Source of the DNA: JBKQHQ01 sp052148715
GTDB lineage: Bacteria > Pseudomonadota > Alphaproteobacteria > Rhizobiales > Xanthobacteraceae
NCBI GenBank assembly: GCA_052148715.1
Contig: JBKQHQ010000277.1
Coordinates: forward strand, 1-27,954
DNA length: 27,954 nucleotides
Direction: 5' to 3'
Shown: in pieces, positions 12,548 through 21,556 of the stretch
How positions within the stretch are numbered: position 1 is the stretch's first letter
Layout: the number at the start of each line of letters is the position of its first letter
The notes under the pieces: generated by a model
Database searches by the model: none
Told to the model about the DNA's origin: nothing
Seen by the model: the letters and a program-made list of their open reading frames with translations, nothing else
Position numbers and translations under genes: made by a program

Positions 12548-14080
12548 TTAGGATCGAGGCTCGTCGACGTGCCGGTCGAGCACTTCGCGCACCGCTTCGA
12601 CGAGCTTTTCCTCGGCGACCGCGAATTGAGCCGGCCGCGCCTCACGCCATTCCTGATGCGAGGCGATCGCCGCTGCGGCTTTGGCGCCTTCGATCAAATC
12701 CTTGATCTGCACTTCACCGCGCGCCTTCTCGTCCGAGCCTTGAATCACGACGCACGGCGCGCCGCGGCGGTCGGCATATTTCATCTGGGCGCCCATCTTG
12801 CCGCTGCCCAGATAAAGCTCGGCGCTAATTCCGGCCGCGCGCAGCCTGCCGACCAGGCGCTGGTAGTCGCCGATGCAGGTGCGGTCCATCACCAACACCA
12901 CCACCGGCCCCGGCTCCGGCTTGGCGTCGAGCGCGCCGAGATGGGTCAGCGCCGCCTGCAGCCGCGACACGCCGATGGAGAAACCGGTGGCCGGCACGGG
13001 TTCGCCGCGGAAGCGGGCAACGAGGCCGTCATAACGCCCGCCGCCGCCGACCGAGCCGAAGCGCACCGGCCGGCCGGATTCATCCTTGGTTTCGAAAGTT
13101 AGTTCGACCTCGAACACGGCGCCGGTATAGTACTCGAGGCCTCGCACCACGGAGGGGTCGATGCGGATGCGATCCTCCTTATATCCCGCTGCCGTCACAA
13201 ACTTGGCAATCTCGACGAGCTCAGATCGCCCTTCTTCAAGAAGGCCTTTGCCTTCCATTCCCAAAAACCGCTTCGGCAACTCGCCTCTGATGCTCTCGAA
13301 CGACACTCCATCGGCACTTTGCTTAAACTCGATCCGAAATTCAAAGGCCTGAAAGACCGCTTCAATCTGCTGGGGGTCTAGCTGAGCACCCTTGGTGAAA
13401 TCGCCACTCTCATCTTTTCGTCCCGAGCCAAGCAACTGCTTGACGCCATCCGCACCAAGCCGATCGAGCTTGTCGATCGCGCGAAGGACCGTCAGACGCC
13501 GGCCTGCATTTTCTTCGCCGCCAAGACTGATTGATTCCAGCACCCCGTCCAGGACTTTGCGGCTGTTGACCTTCACAACGTAGTCGCCGCGCTGGATCCC
13601 GAGCGCTTCCATCGTATCGGCCGCCATCATGCACATCTCGGCGTCGGCGGCCGGCGAAGCCGAGCCGACCGTATCGGCATCGAATTGCATGAACTGGCGA
13701 AAACGCCCCGGTCCCGGTTTTTCGTTGCGGAAGACGAAGCCGACGCGGTAGCTGCGATAAGGTTTTGGCAGTGTGTCGAAATTCTCGGCCACGTAGCGCG
13801 CGAGCGGCGCTGTCAGATCGTAGCGCAGCGACAGCCATTGCTCGTCGTCGTCCTGGAAGGAAAAAACGCCTTCGTTGGGCCGATCCTGGTCAGGCAAGAA
13901 TTTGCCGAGCGCGTCGGTGTATTCGATCGCCGGGGTCTCGACCGGCTCGAAACCGTAGAGCTCGTAGACCGCGCGGATGCGCTCGATCATGCGGCGCGTG
14001 GCCGTGATCTCGGCCGGCCCGCGGTCGAAAAGGCCGCGCGGCAGGCGCGCCTTCAGCTTGTCCGGCTTGCGATCGGCCAT
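12548..14080 (-). CDS. hisS: Histidyl-tRNA synthetase
   Basis: 510 residues from ATG 14080 (MADRKPDKLKARLPRGLFDR); the frame is open to 14197 but the extra part is low-complexity Pro/Ala. Class II synthetase charging tRNA-His. Motif 1 region VETPAIEYTDAL; motif 2 YRSYRVGFVFRNEKPGPGRFRQF with MQFDADTVG; the HisRS-specific RGLEYYTGAVFE; motif 3 region FSIGVSRLQAAL; then the C-terminal anticodon-binding domain (VVLVMD to the end). The tract 13170-13440 (about residues 214-303), just before the GLEYYTG motif, is about 50-55% GC by hand count against about 70-77% on its 3' side, and reads as diverged or recombined. The gene is divergent from a transaminase gene 126 bp away. Confidence 0.95.
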   Translation of the reverse strand: MADRKPDKLKARLPRGLFDRGPAEITATRRMIERIRAVYELYGFEPVETPAIEYTDALGKFLPDQDRPNEGVFSFQDDDEQWLSLRYDLTAPLARYVAENFDTLPKPYRSYRVGFVFRNEKPGPGRFRQFMQFDADTVGSASPAADAEMCMMAADTMEALGIQRGDYVVKVNSRKVLDGVLESISLGGEENAGRRLTVLRAIDKLDRLGADGVKQLLGSGRKDESGDFTKGAQLDPQQIEAVFQAFEFRIEFKQSADGVSFESIRGELPKRFLGMEGKGLLEEGRSELVEIAKFVTAAGYKEDRIRIDPSVVRGLEYYTGAVFEVELTFETKDESGRPVRFGSVGGGGRYDGLVARFRGEPVPATGFSIGVSRLQAALTHLGALDAKPEPGPVVVLVMDRTCIGDYQRLVGRLRAAGISAELYLGSGKMGAQMKYADRRGAPCVVIQGSDEKARGEVQIKDLIEGAKAAAAIASHQEWREARPAQFAVAEEKLVEAVREVLDRHVDEPRS

Positions 14081-14206
14081 CGGATGGGCATTTGCGGGTT
14101 TAGGGGCGGCGGTGGTAGCAGCCTCGGTCGGATGCGGCAAGCCGCAGGCGCGAGGATCGCGCCCGGCCGGGCGACCGCCGCCGGCGAGATTTTTCAAGGA
14201 AATCCG

Positions 14207-15547
14207 ATGTCACGCGCGCACGTTTCGAGCAAAGCCACGGCGCCGAACGATCTGGCCGCCTATTGGCTTCCCTTCACGCCCAATCGCGCGTTCAAACGCG
14301 CGCCCCGGCTGCTCACGCGCGCCAAGGACATGCACTATTTCACCCCGGAGGGGCGGTCGATCCTCGACGCCAGCGCCGGCCTGTGGTGCGTCAATGCCGG
14401 GCATGATCGTCCGTCGATCGTCGAGGCGATCCGCCGCCAAGCGGGCGAGCTCGATTACGCTCCGTCGTTTCAGTTCGCGCATCCGTCAGCCTTCGAGTTG
14501 GCGAGCCGGATCGCGGCGCTGGCGCCCGGTGACCTCGACCACGTGTTCTTCTGCAATTCCGGCTCGGAGGCCGTCGACACGGCGCTCAAGATCGCGCTCG
14601 CCTACCACAATGTGCGAGGCCATGGGGCGCGCACCCGCCTGATCGGTCGCGAGCGCGGCTATCACGGGGTCGGCTTCGGCGGCATCTCGATCGGCGGCAT
14701 GGTCAACAACCGCAAATTCTTCGGCACGCTGCTGAGCGGGGTCGATCACCTGCCGACGACCTACGACCGCGCGCACCAAGCCTTCAGCCGCGGCGAGCCG
14801 GAATGGGGCGCGCATCTCGCCGACGAACTCGAACGCATCGTGCAGCTGCACGATGCCTCGACCATCGCGGCGGTCATCGTCGAGCCGATGGCCGCCTCGA
14901 CCGGCGTGCTGGCGGCGCCGAAAGGCTATCTGCAGCGCCTGCGCGCGATCTGCGACAAGCACTGCATTCTGCTCATCTTCGACGAGGTGATCACGGGCTT
15001 CGGCCGGCTCGGTCACGCCTTCGCGGCCGAGCGCTACGGCGTCCTGCCCGACCTGATCACTTTCGCCAAGGGTGTCACCTCAGGCGCGGTGCCGATGGGC
15101 GGCGTGATCGCGCGCGCGCCGATTCACGACGCCTTCATGCGCGGTCCCGAGGAGACCATCGAGCTTTTTCACGGCTACACCTACTCGGCGCATCCGCTTG
15201 CCTGCGCGGCCGGCCTCGCCGCGCTCGACCTCTATCGCGACGAGGATCTTTTTGCGCGTGCCAAGCGGCTCGAGCCGGCCTGGGCGGACGCGGCGATGGG
15301 GTTGAAAGATCTGCCCGCGGTCGTCGACATCCGCCCCATCGGTCTCGCCGCCGGCATCGAGCTCGCCGCCGGAGCCGACGGCGCCGGCAAACGCGGCGCC
15401 GCGGCGATGCAGCGGGCCTTCGAACAAGGCCTCCTGATCCGCATCACCGGCGACACGATCGCGCTCAGCCCGCCGCTGATCATCAGTGAGGCGCAGATCG
15501 GCGAGATCTTCGACAAGCTGCGGCGGGTCATTCAAGCCGTGAGCTGA
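14207..15547 (+). CDS. Class III omega-amino acid--pyruvate aminotransferase
   Basis: 446 residues. Start ATG 14207 has CAAGGA six bp upstream; a longer open frame upstream is antisense to hisS. PLP fold-type I, class III: NSGSEAVDTALKIA (phosphate-binding region, about 117-130), ERGYHG (149-154), IVEPMAAS, LIFDEVITGFGR with Asp259 contacting the pyridine nitrogen, and TFAKGVTSGAVPMGG with the Schiff-base Lys288. The opening YWLPFTPNRAFK and the LDASAGLWCVNAGH segment resemble beta-alanine:pyruvate transaminases (EC 2.6.1.18). The exact amino donor (beta-alanine, taurine or another omega-amine) cannot be fixed from sequence. No partner genes adjoin it; hisS is divergent. Confidence 0.88.
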   Translation: MSRAHVSSKATAPNDLAAYWLPFTPNRAFKRAPRLLTRAKDMHYFTPEGRSILDASAGLWCVNAGHDRPSIVEAIRRQAGELDYAPSFQFAHPSAFELASRIAALAPGDLDHVFFCNSGSEAVDTALKIALAYHNVRGHGARTRLIGRERGYHGVGFGGISIGGMVNNRKFFGTLLSGVDHLPTTYDRAHQAFSRGEPEWGAHLADELERIVQLHDASTIAAVIVEPMAASTGVLAAPKGYLQRLRAICDKHCILLIFDEVITGFGRLGHAFAAERYGVLPDLITFAKGVTSGAVPMGGVIARAPIHDAFMRGPEETIELFHGYTYSAHPLACAAGLAALDLYRDEDLFARAKRLEPAWADAAMGLKDLPAVVDIRPIGLAAGIELAAGADGAGKRGAAAMQRAFEQGLLIRITGDTIALSPPLIISEAQIGEIFDKLRRVIQAVS

Positions 15548-15614
15548 GCCCCGCGAACGGATCAGGCTTAATCAGGCCCAAGGAATCAAAGGCAAGCACC
15601 CGAAGAGAGACAGA

Positions 15615-15983
15615 TCACTCGGACTTGCCGTACTCGCATCCGGGCGCGGCGTAGTGGTATCGACCCACGCCGTATCGATCCTGTCTGATAATGGGACGGC
15701 AGTACGCCACCCAACGGCGCTCGCGCTCGGCGGCCGCTTCAGCTTCTTCCTCCGAGCCTGGGGGCGGAACATAAATGAGGTGCGGGTTCGCAACTCGGTC
15801 GCGCCAAAAGCCGGAGCACGCAAAGCCTCCGCCCCGCAGGCAACTCCCGGCAAACACGCCGTCCGCGCGCGCGGGCGCAAGTCCGACGGCCATCGTCCAG
15901 GCCATGACGGCCAGGCATGCCGCGACCGCGCCGCGGCGGGTTCGCGCGCAAGAATGAAGCTCCGGAGACATGGTGGTCACCAT
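15615..15983 (-). CDS. Hypothetical exported protein (122 aa)
   Basis: Likely signal peptide ending APARA near residue 40 (hydrophobic AVAACLAVMAWTMAVGLA); the true start may be ATG 15983 or ATG 15971. The mature part is short, with three cysteines, SCLRGGGFACSGFWRDRVANP, an acidic Ala/Glu stretch and C-terminal RYHYAAPGCEYGK. Short secreted proteins of this type are common in Bradyrhizobium-like genomes and have no known function. It converges on the transaminase gene; no clear ribosome site is visible. Confidence 0.6.
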   Translation of the reverse strand: MVTTMSPELHSCARTRRGAVAACLAVMAWTMAVGLAPARADGVFAGSCLRGGGFACSGFWRDRVANPHLIYVPPPGSEEEAEAAAERERRWVAYCRPIIRQDRYGVGRYHYAAPGCEYGKSE

Positions 15984-16142
15984 CGGTGTGCGCGGGCGAT
16001 CCCGAGATGGATCAAGGCCCGTTCGTGCTGCCGCTCTCTTGGGGCCAGCTCGTGCAACGTCGGTGCCACCCCTTTGGTCCCATTATGGCACAGCGCCGCC
16101 CAGCGAACTTTACGAGCGCAGCGAAATGATCCAGGGCCGCCG

Positions 16143-17705
16143 TCAGCGCGCCTGCGGCGGGAGGATCGCCCACCCGACGTCGAGCTTGCGGGGGCCGAGC
16201 AGAAACGGCAGCGAAAACGGCGGCTGCACCTGCGCCCCGGCCGCGACCGCGCGGTAGGCCGCCGGGAGCGTATTGCCATCCCCCTCGGTCCACAGCACCA
16301 GGGCCCCGCGCCGGTTGAGATCGGCGAGATCGATCCAGGGCGCGCGGCGCGGACTGCCGTCGATCAGCACGCGCGGCTGCTCGCGCGCGTAGTGGGCCAC
16401 ATTGCCGCCGTCCCACATGCTGGAAATGACGTAGGCAAGCGGCTCGCCGGTGGCGGCGCGGAAGCGCCGCGACATCTCCGCAGCAAGCGGCCCGCCCGGA
16501 TAGAGAACGGCGCGATAGCGTCCGTCATAGGACGGCAGCACCGCGTAGTTCACGACGAAGGCGACCGCAAAGGCGGTGAAGGCGAGCGCCCAAACGACGA
16601 GGACGCGCGCCACGCGGGTCGGTGAAAAGCCGGCACGGGCTGCAAGGGCGATCGCCAGCCCAAGAAACAGAAACAGCGGATAGCCCCACATCGCCACCGT
16701 GCCGCGCCCGCTCAGCGCGGAAAGCGCAAGCACCGTCGCCAACGGCCCGAATGCCAGCACCGTTACGATCCGCCGGTCGTATGCATCGGCAGCGCCCGGG
16801 GCCGACTCCCCGCGCGCAGGGGGCCACAGCAACGGTGCCGCGATTAGCAGCGCCGGAACCAGGAAGCCGAGTTGCTCGAGCACGAACTGGAGCGGATGCC
16901 AGAGATGGTCGATGAAGCCGCGCGACGGAGCCGCTCGGGCCTCCGCATAGGCAAACGGGAGGAAATCATTCTGCACGAGCCAAACAAGATGCGGCGCCAT
17001 GACCACGAGCGCGGCCAAAAGCGCGAGGTAGGGACCGAGCGTGCGCAGCGCCTTGCGCGCCTCACCATCGACCAGCAGAAACAACCCGAGCGGCAGCGCC
17101 AGCACGGCGACAAAATACTTTGCCCATACGGCGCCGCCGATGGCCGCGCCGAGCACGAGCCACGGCCATAACGCTTTGCCGCGTAGCGCCCGATGATACG
17201 CATAGCCGGCGAGCGCCCAGAACGGCAGCTGGACGACGTCGTGGTTGAACTTAGGTGCTGTGTAGTTGAAGTAATGCAACCCGTCGGCGATCAGGACCGC
17301 CAGCAGCGCACCAAGCGGCCCGACGAGCGGTCGCGCGGTGGCCCAAACGGCGGCAAAGGCCGCAATCACCGTCAGCTGCGCAAGCGCGTAATAGGCCACG
17401 TCGTGGCCGAACAGCCGGTACGCCGTCTCGGCGAGCCACCAGGGCAGCGGCGGCAGCTTGTCGTAGCCAAGCTGCCATTCGCGTCCGTAGACCAAGGCCT
17501 CGATCAGATCGAGCGGCAGATTGCGATAGAGCGCGGTCGGCAACGCCGTCCAGACCGCAATATGCAGGGCGGCAAACGCCGCGAATGCCCCGATCGGATG
17601 GCGGGCAATGCGGGTAGCGAACGCCGAGGGGAAAGCGGGCGATGGGGCCGAAGCGGTCTGCGGCATCGGCTGCGGCTTATACGGGGATTTGGCCGCCACG
17701 GCCAA
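16143..17705 (-). CDS. GT39-family-like membrane glycosyltransferase
   Basis: Up to 520 residues. The N-terminus is uncertain: TTG 17705, GTG 17699 or ATG 17666 are all in frame with no strong ribosome site. About ten hydrophobic transmembrane segments are visible (for example FAAFAALHIAVWTALP, LVLGAAIGGAVWAKYF, LLAALVVMAPHLVWLV, MWGYPLFLFLGLAIALA), followed by a C-terminal periplasmic domain of about 130 residues. The first periplasmic loop has the family pattern LDLIEALVYGREWQLGYDK followed by LPPLPWW, the acidic and HPPL-like motif of ArnT/PMT_2 proteins. These use polyprenyl-phosphate sugars in the envelope. The acceptor is unknown. Divergent from the EAL gene with 130 bp between. Confidence 0.8.
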   Translation of the reverse strand: MAVAAKSPYKPQPMPQTASAPSPAFPSAFATRIARHPIGAFAAFAALHIAVWTALPTALYRNLPLDLIEALVYGREWQLGYDKLPPLPWWLAETAYRLFGHDVAYYALAQLTVIAAFAAVWATARPLVGPLGALLAVLIADGLHYFNYTAPKFNHDVVQLPFWALAGYAYHRALRGKALWPWLVLGAAIGGAVWAKYFVAVLALPLGLFLLVDGEARKALRTLGPYLALLAALVVMAPHLVWLVQNDFLPFAYAEARAAPSRGFIDHLWHPLQFVLEQLGFLVPALLIAAPLLWPPARGESAPGAADAYDRRIVTVLAFGPLATVLALSALSGRGTVAMWGYPLFLFLGLAIALAARAGFSPTRVARVLVVWALAFTAFAVAFVVNYAVLPSYDGRYRAVLYPGGPLAAEMSRRFRAATGEPLAYVISSMWDGGNVAHYAREQPRVLIDGSPRRAPWIDLADLNRRGALVLWTEGDGNTLPAAYRAVAAGAQVQPPFSLPFLLGPRKLDVGWAILPPQAR

Positions 17706-17835
17706 TCGACAACAACCCCCACGATGCCCTATTAGTGTTGATCATGCCCCATTGCCCGGCTTGCGCCACATCGGGCCGTCGTAGACATTGGGCCGATCGC
17801 GCGAATCATTCGGACGGGGCCGTAGCGGAGCGTAT

Positions 17836-19305
17836 ATGCAGCGCATCAGCGCCTTCTTTGTCGCTATTTGCATGGTGCTCATCGCGGGTTCCATCGGCGC
17901 GCTGCTTTACGTGTATTTCCGTCTCGACGGGACCGAATCGACGATCGTGGCAATCGCCGTTCTGTGCGGCCTTGCCCTCTACAATACCGTGTTCACGCGG
18001 CTGCACGACCGCCGCTACGTCGGCGACCAGATCGCCGACCTGTCGCGCGGAACCGCGGATCTCGCCCGGCAGGTGGGCGAGCTTGCCCGCCGCCTTGCTG
18101 CCATGGAGCACAAGGTCGAGGCGGCCGTCGACAGGGCGCAGGCGAGCGCCGACCCGCTGGTCACCGAGATCGAGGAATTGGGCACCTTGGTGCGGCAGCT
18201 CGCCGAATCGGTCGCCGCCCATGATGCGGCGCTCGGCAGCGGTACCCGTGTGACGACGACCGCCGCCGCGCCGCGCCCGGCGCCGGAGCCGGTCTCCGCG
18301 TGGACCGAGCCTCCCGCCGCCCCGGCCGTTCCGGCGGCTCAACCCGCCAAAGCACCGGCGTCGGAGGGCAAGCCCAAGCCGCGCCCAACCGGCGCTTTGC
18401 GGGACTTCGACGAGAACGCCATTCTCGACCTGATCCGCGGGGCCGTCGAAGCCAACCGGATCGATCTTTATCTGCAACCCATCGTCACCCTGCCGCAGCG
18501 CAAGGTCCGCTACTACGAAGCAACCACGCAACTGCGCGACGAGGACGGCCGCCTCTTCCCGGGCGTCGATTTCATTCCGCATGCCGAAGCCGCCGGCCTC
18601 ATGCCGAAGATCGACAATCTGCTGGTCTTCCGCTGCGTGCAGGTGATCCGTCGGCTGCTCCTGAAGAACCGGGAGATCGGCCTGTTCTGCAACCTTTCGC
18701 TCAAGACGCTGGCCGACGGCGTTATTTTCCCGCAGCTCCTGGAGTTCATGGAGGCAAACCGCGCGCTCGCGCCGTCGCTGGTGTTCGAGTTCACGCAAAG
18801 CGCGGTGCGCGCCTTTGGCCCGATCGAGACCGAAGGCCTCGGCGCCCTCGGCAGCCTCGGCTTCGGCTTTGCGATCGACGCCATCACCGATCTACGCATC
18901 GAGGGACGCGGCCTGGCCGACCGTGGCTTCCGCTTTATCAAGGCACCGGCGGAGTTGCTGCTCAGCCGCAAGGGGACCTCGGTCGCGTCCGACATCCATC
19001 CGGCCGACCTCTCCGATCTGCTCGGCCGCTTCGGCATCGACCTGATCGCGGAGGAGATCGAGAACGACCGCACGGTCGTCGACCTGCTCGATCACGACGT
19101 TCGCTTCGGGCAGGGCATCCTGTTCTCGCCACCGCGGCCAGTGCGGCAGGAAGCGTTGCAAGGGGCTGCCGGCGATCTGGTCGCAACGGAATCGTCCGCG
19201 GTCGCCACCGCGGCGAGCGATCGCGGCGCCAAGTCCGCGGCGGAGCCCGCCCAGCGCGGACTGGCCCAGCTTGCCCGCCCGGTGTTCGCCATGGACCGAA
19301 GATGA
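17836..19305 (+). CDS. Membrane-anchored protein with degenerate EAL domain
   Basis: 489 residues; ATG 17836 has GGAG five bp upstream. Layout: two transmembrane segments (about 5-27 and 36-53), a coiled-coil-like helix (65-130), a Pro/Ala-rich linker (140-188), then an EAL domain (about 190-440) and a low-complexity tail. EAL enzymes hydrolyse c-di-GMP. Here the signature is YYEATTQLR (Glu228), Asn286 (FCNLS), Glu318 (VFEFT) and Lys369 (FIKA) are kept, and QGILFSPP is present. But the usual DDFGTG is FAIDAITDL: the second metal/catalytic Asp is Ala349 and the loop residues are gone. Catalysis is therefore doubtful; binding or regulation is more likely. No GGDEF domain. Confidence 0.85.
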   Translation: MQRISAFFVAICMVLIAGSIGALLYVYFRLDGTESTIVAIAVLCGLALYNTVFTRLHDRRYVGDQIADLSRGTADLARQVGELARRLAAMEHKVEAAVDRAQASADPLVTEIEELGTLVRQLAESVAAHDAALGSGTRVTTTAAAPRPAPEPVSAWTEPPAAPAVPAAQPAKAPASEGKPKPRPTGALRDFDENAILDLIRGAVEANRIDLYLQPIVTLPQRKVRYYEATTQLRDEDGRLFPGVDFIPHAEAAGLMPKIDNLLVFRCVQVIRRLLLKNREIGLFCNLSLKTLADGVIFPQLLEFMEANRALAPSLVFEFTQSAVRAFGPIETEGLGALGSLGFGFAIDAITDLRIEGRGLADRGFRFIKAPAELLLSRKGTSVASDIHPADLSDLLGRFGIDLIAEEIENDRTVVDLLDHDVRFGQGILFSPPRPVRQEALQGAAGDLVATESSAVATAASDRGAKSAAEPAQRGLAQLARPVFAMDRR

Positions 19306-19455
19306 GTGTCGATCATTTTCGGCCGCTCCAGCCTCCAGCGGCGCATCCGCGGCCCGATTGAGCTCAGCTAAATTGCGCGCCCGCTCTCCGTTCGAAATTC
19401 GCGCGCTTTTATGAGGAGCCGCCCGGCACGCCTTATCAACCTACTCAGACAGACC

Positions 19456-20319
19456 ATGTCCCTGCCCTCCTTCACCGACCACTTCTCGACCCTGGCGGGC
19501 GCCTACGACGTGGCCCTGTGCGACGTCTGGGGGGTCGTGCACAACGGAGTCGCGGCTTCGACCGAGGCCGGCGACGCGCTGGCGCGGTTCCGCGCCGGCG
19601 GGGGCACCGTCGTGCTGATCACTAATGCGCCAAGGCCGCAGGAGGTCGTTCGACGTCAGCTCGACCGGTTCGGCGTCAGCCGCGAAGCCTACGACGCCAT
19701 TGTGAGCTCCGGCGACGTGACCAGGACCGTCGTCACCGAGCGTGCCGGCCAATCGGTCTTTCATATCGGCCCCGAGCGCGACCTCGGGACCTTTGCCGGC
19801 CTCGATGTTCGTCTCGCGCCGGTCGAAGCCGCCGATTATGTGTTGTGCTCCGGCTTGTCCGACGACGATACCGAAGCGCCGGAGGACTATCGCCCGCTGC
19901 TCGAACAGCTGCGCGCCCGCGCGTTGCTTATGATCTGCGCCAATCCCGACGTGGTGGTCGAGCGCGGCGACCGTCTCATCTACTGCGCGGGCGCGCTCGC
20001 CGATCTCTACCAAACGCTCGGCGGCGAGGTGCTTTACGCCGGCAAGCCGCACCGGCCGATCTACGATTGCGCGCTTAGCGTCGCGCAGGCGTTACGCAAC
20101 ACGCCGATCGGGCGCGATAGGGTGCTGGCAATCGGCGATTCCGTGCGCACCGACTTGGCGGGGGCTGCAGCGTTCGGCATCGATTTTCTGTTCGTTACCG
20201 CGGGCATCCATGCCGGGGAGTTGGGTTCGCGCGAGGACCCGGACGCGCAGGCGCTGCGAAAAATCTTCGCCGGCACGACGTCCCTACCGCGGGCCGTGAT
20301 GCGCCGACTGGTCTGGTGA
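19456..20319 (+). CDS. HAD-superfamily class IIA hydrolase
   Basis: 287 residues from ATG 19456 (MSLPSFTDHF); ATG 19411 would add 15 residues and neither has an obvious ribosome site. It fits the HAD-IIA subfamily resembling NagD/pyridoxal phosphatases (TIGR01459 type). Motif I is LCDVWGVVHNG with nucleophile Asp23; the +2 acid is Trp, as I recall for this subfamily. Motif II is VVLITNAPRP, motif III GKPHRPIYD with the Lys, motif IV AIGDSVRTDLAGA. The probable activity is a phosphate monoester hydrolase with unknown substrate. It follows the EAL gene in the same direction after 150 bp and ends at a palindromic repeat. Confidence 0.85.
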   Translation: MSLPSFTDHFSTLAGAYDVALCDVWGVVHNGVAASTEAGDALARFRAGGGTVVLITNAPRPQEVVRRQLDRFGVSREAYDAIVSSGDVTRTVVTERAGQSVFHIGPERDLGTFAGLDVRLAPVEAADYVLCSGLSDDDTEAPEDYRPLLEQLRARALLMICANPDVVVERGDRLIYCAGALADLYQTLGGEVLYAGKPHRPIYDCALSVAQALRNTPIGRDRVLAIGDSVRTDLAGAAAFGIDFLFVTAGIHAGELGSREDPDAQALRKIFAGTTSLPRAVMRRLVW

Positions 20320-20327
20320 TTGGCGTA

Positions 20328-20398
20328 GGGCGGATGAGCGAAGCGTAATCCGCCTGAGAAGCACAACGGCGGATTACGCTTCGCTAGCTAATCCGCCC
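20328..20398. repeat. Long intergenic palindrome, probable bidirectional terminator
   Basis: Left arm 20328-20354 and right arm 20368-20398 are near-perfect inverted copies sharing GCGAAGCGTAATCCGCC and GGGCGGAT, with a 4-bp difference and a 13-nt loop. It sits between convergent stops of the HAD gene and cheZ. From memory, GGCGGATTACGCTTCGC palindromes are dispersed in several proteobacterial genomes. Confidence 0.75.
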
Positions 20399-20412
20399 GA
20401 CGGAGCTGCCAT

Positions 20413-21057
20413 CTAGCTCGATTGAAACATCGAGTCGACGTCGCTTTGGTCGATGCCTTTGCCGTCGAGCTGCGGTCCGTGCAGCATCAACCGGTCGCGG
20501 CGCTCGGCGCGAGCCTGCTCGGTCTCATCCAAAAAGCCTTCATGGTCTTCGGTGCGCACGGCGGTCGCGAAGCGCGAGACCCGCGATTCGATGTGCTGCA
20601 GCGTGTCGACGACCTTGGCGACGCGCTGACCGGTAATGTCCTGGAACGAGCAGGCCTCGAATATCACCATCATCTTGGCGTCGACCAGCGCCTTGTACGC
20701 CACCGGATCGCTGGCGTCGGCAGCCATCAGCGTCTCGGCGCATTCCATGATGGTATTGGTCGCATTCTCGGTGGCCTTGACGATGGCGCTGAGCTCCTGG
20801 CCGGCCGCGGGAATGCGGCTCTCCTTGAGCTCGTTGGCCTGCAGTCCGCCGATTTCGCCCTTCATGGATTCGATGTAGCCGGCGATCTCCTGCAACTCCT
20901 TGTAGACAGTCGAGTCCATCGTGACGAAGAAGGTGCGCAACGATTGCGCCGCGATCTCGGCAAGCGAGATCACGTCAGCGAAGCTGATGCTGCCTTTGCG
21001 CTGATCCTTTAAATAGGAGGCGATCTGATCGAGCTGATCCGCTTTGGTGAGCGCCAT
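20413..21057 (-). CDS. cheZ: CheY-P phosphatase CheZ
   Basis: 214 residues from ATG 21057. CheZ accelerates dephosphorylation of CheY-P and so resets the flagellar motor signal. The catalytic motif is clear: ACSFQDITGQRVAKVVDTLQ, with Asp140 and Gln144 equivalent to Asp143/Gln147 of the enterobacterial enzyme. Long helices precede it (YKELQEIAGYIESMKGEI and onward), and the C-terminus DGKGIDQSDVDSMFQ matches the short CheY-binding tail. The gene follows cheY on the same strand after 115 bp, which supports the role. A longer in-frame start at 21144 gives a non-conserved Arg-rich leader. Confidence 0.9.
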   Translation of the reverse strand: MALTKADQLDQIASYLKDQRKGSISFADVISLAEIAAQSLRTFFVTMDSTVYKELQEIAGYIESMKGEIGGLQANELKESRIPAAGQELSAIVKATENATNTIMECAETLMAADASDPVAYKALVDAKMMVIFEACSFQDITGQRVAKVVDTLQHIESRVSRFATAVRTEDHEGFLDETEQARAERRDRLMLHGPQLDGKGIDQSDVDSMFQSS

Positions 21058-21172
21058 GTTCCCAAGTCCTGTTCTAGGCGGCGCGATCGGATGCCACCTG
21101 CTCCGTCCGCGATAGAAGCGCGCGGAGCGCCGCCGCAATCCCACCCCGCTGTTTCATCGGGGCGAGCGCCGA

Positions 21173-21556
21173 TCACTCGGCGAACACCGCCTCGATCTTG
21201 GTCTGCAGCGTCTGTGCGTTGAACGGCTTCACGATATAGTTATTGACTCCCGCCTTCTTGGCGGCGATCACGTTTTCCGTCTTCGACTCGGCCGTGACCA
21301 TGATGAACGGCGTCTTCGAGAGCGAAGGATCGGCCCGGACTTCCTTGAGAAGCTCATAGCCCGTCATCGGCTCCATATTCCAATCGGAGATCACGAGACC
21401 GTATTTCTTTTCCCGCATCTTGGCCAACGCGGCCGACCCGTCGGCAGCATCGTCGATGTCCTCGAAGCCAAGCTGTTTCAGCAAATTGCGAATGATGCGG
21501 ATCATCGTGTTGTAATCGTCCACCACGAGAACCGGCATCGACATATCGACGGCCAT
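21173..21556 (-). CDS. cheY: Chemotaxis response regulator CheY
   Basis: 127 residues, a single receiver domain without output domain. Phosphoacceptor Asp58 in LVISDWNMEPM, acidic pair Asp13/Asp14 in VLVVDDYNTM, Thr88 (IMVTAES) and Lys110 (NYIVKPF): all five key positions are present. The WNM and NNYIVKPFNAQTL wording is close to CheY proper rather than other single-domain regulators. ATG 21556 has GGAG nine bp upstream. Paired with cheZ downstream; no receptors or CheA are within this window, so this is a detached cheY-cheZ locus. Confidence 0.93.
   Translation of the reverse strand: MAVDMSMPVLVVDDYNTMIRIIRNLLKQLGFEDIDDAADGSAALAKMREKKYGLVISDWNMEPMTGYELLKEVRADPSLSKTPFIMVTAESKTENVIAAKKAGVNNYIVKPFNAQTLQTKIEAVFAE

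Noticed and set aside
13685..14206. Upstream extension of the transaminase frame by 174 codons
   Set aside because: It lies antisense to hisS; the start at 14207 has a ribosome site and matches the family N-terminus.
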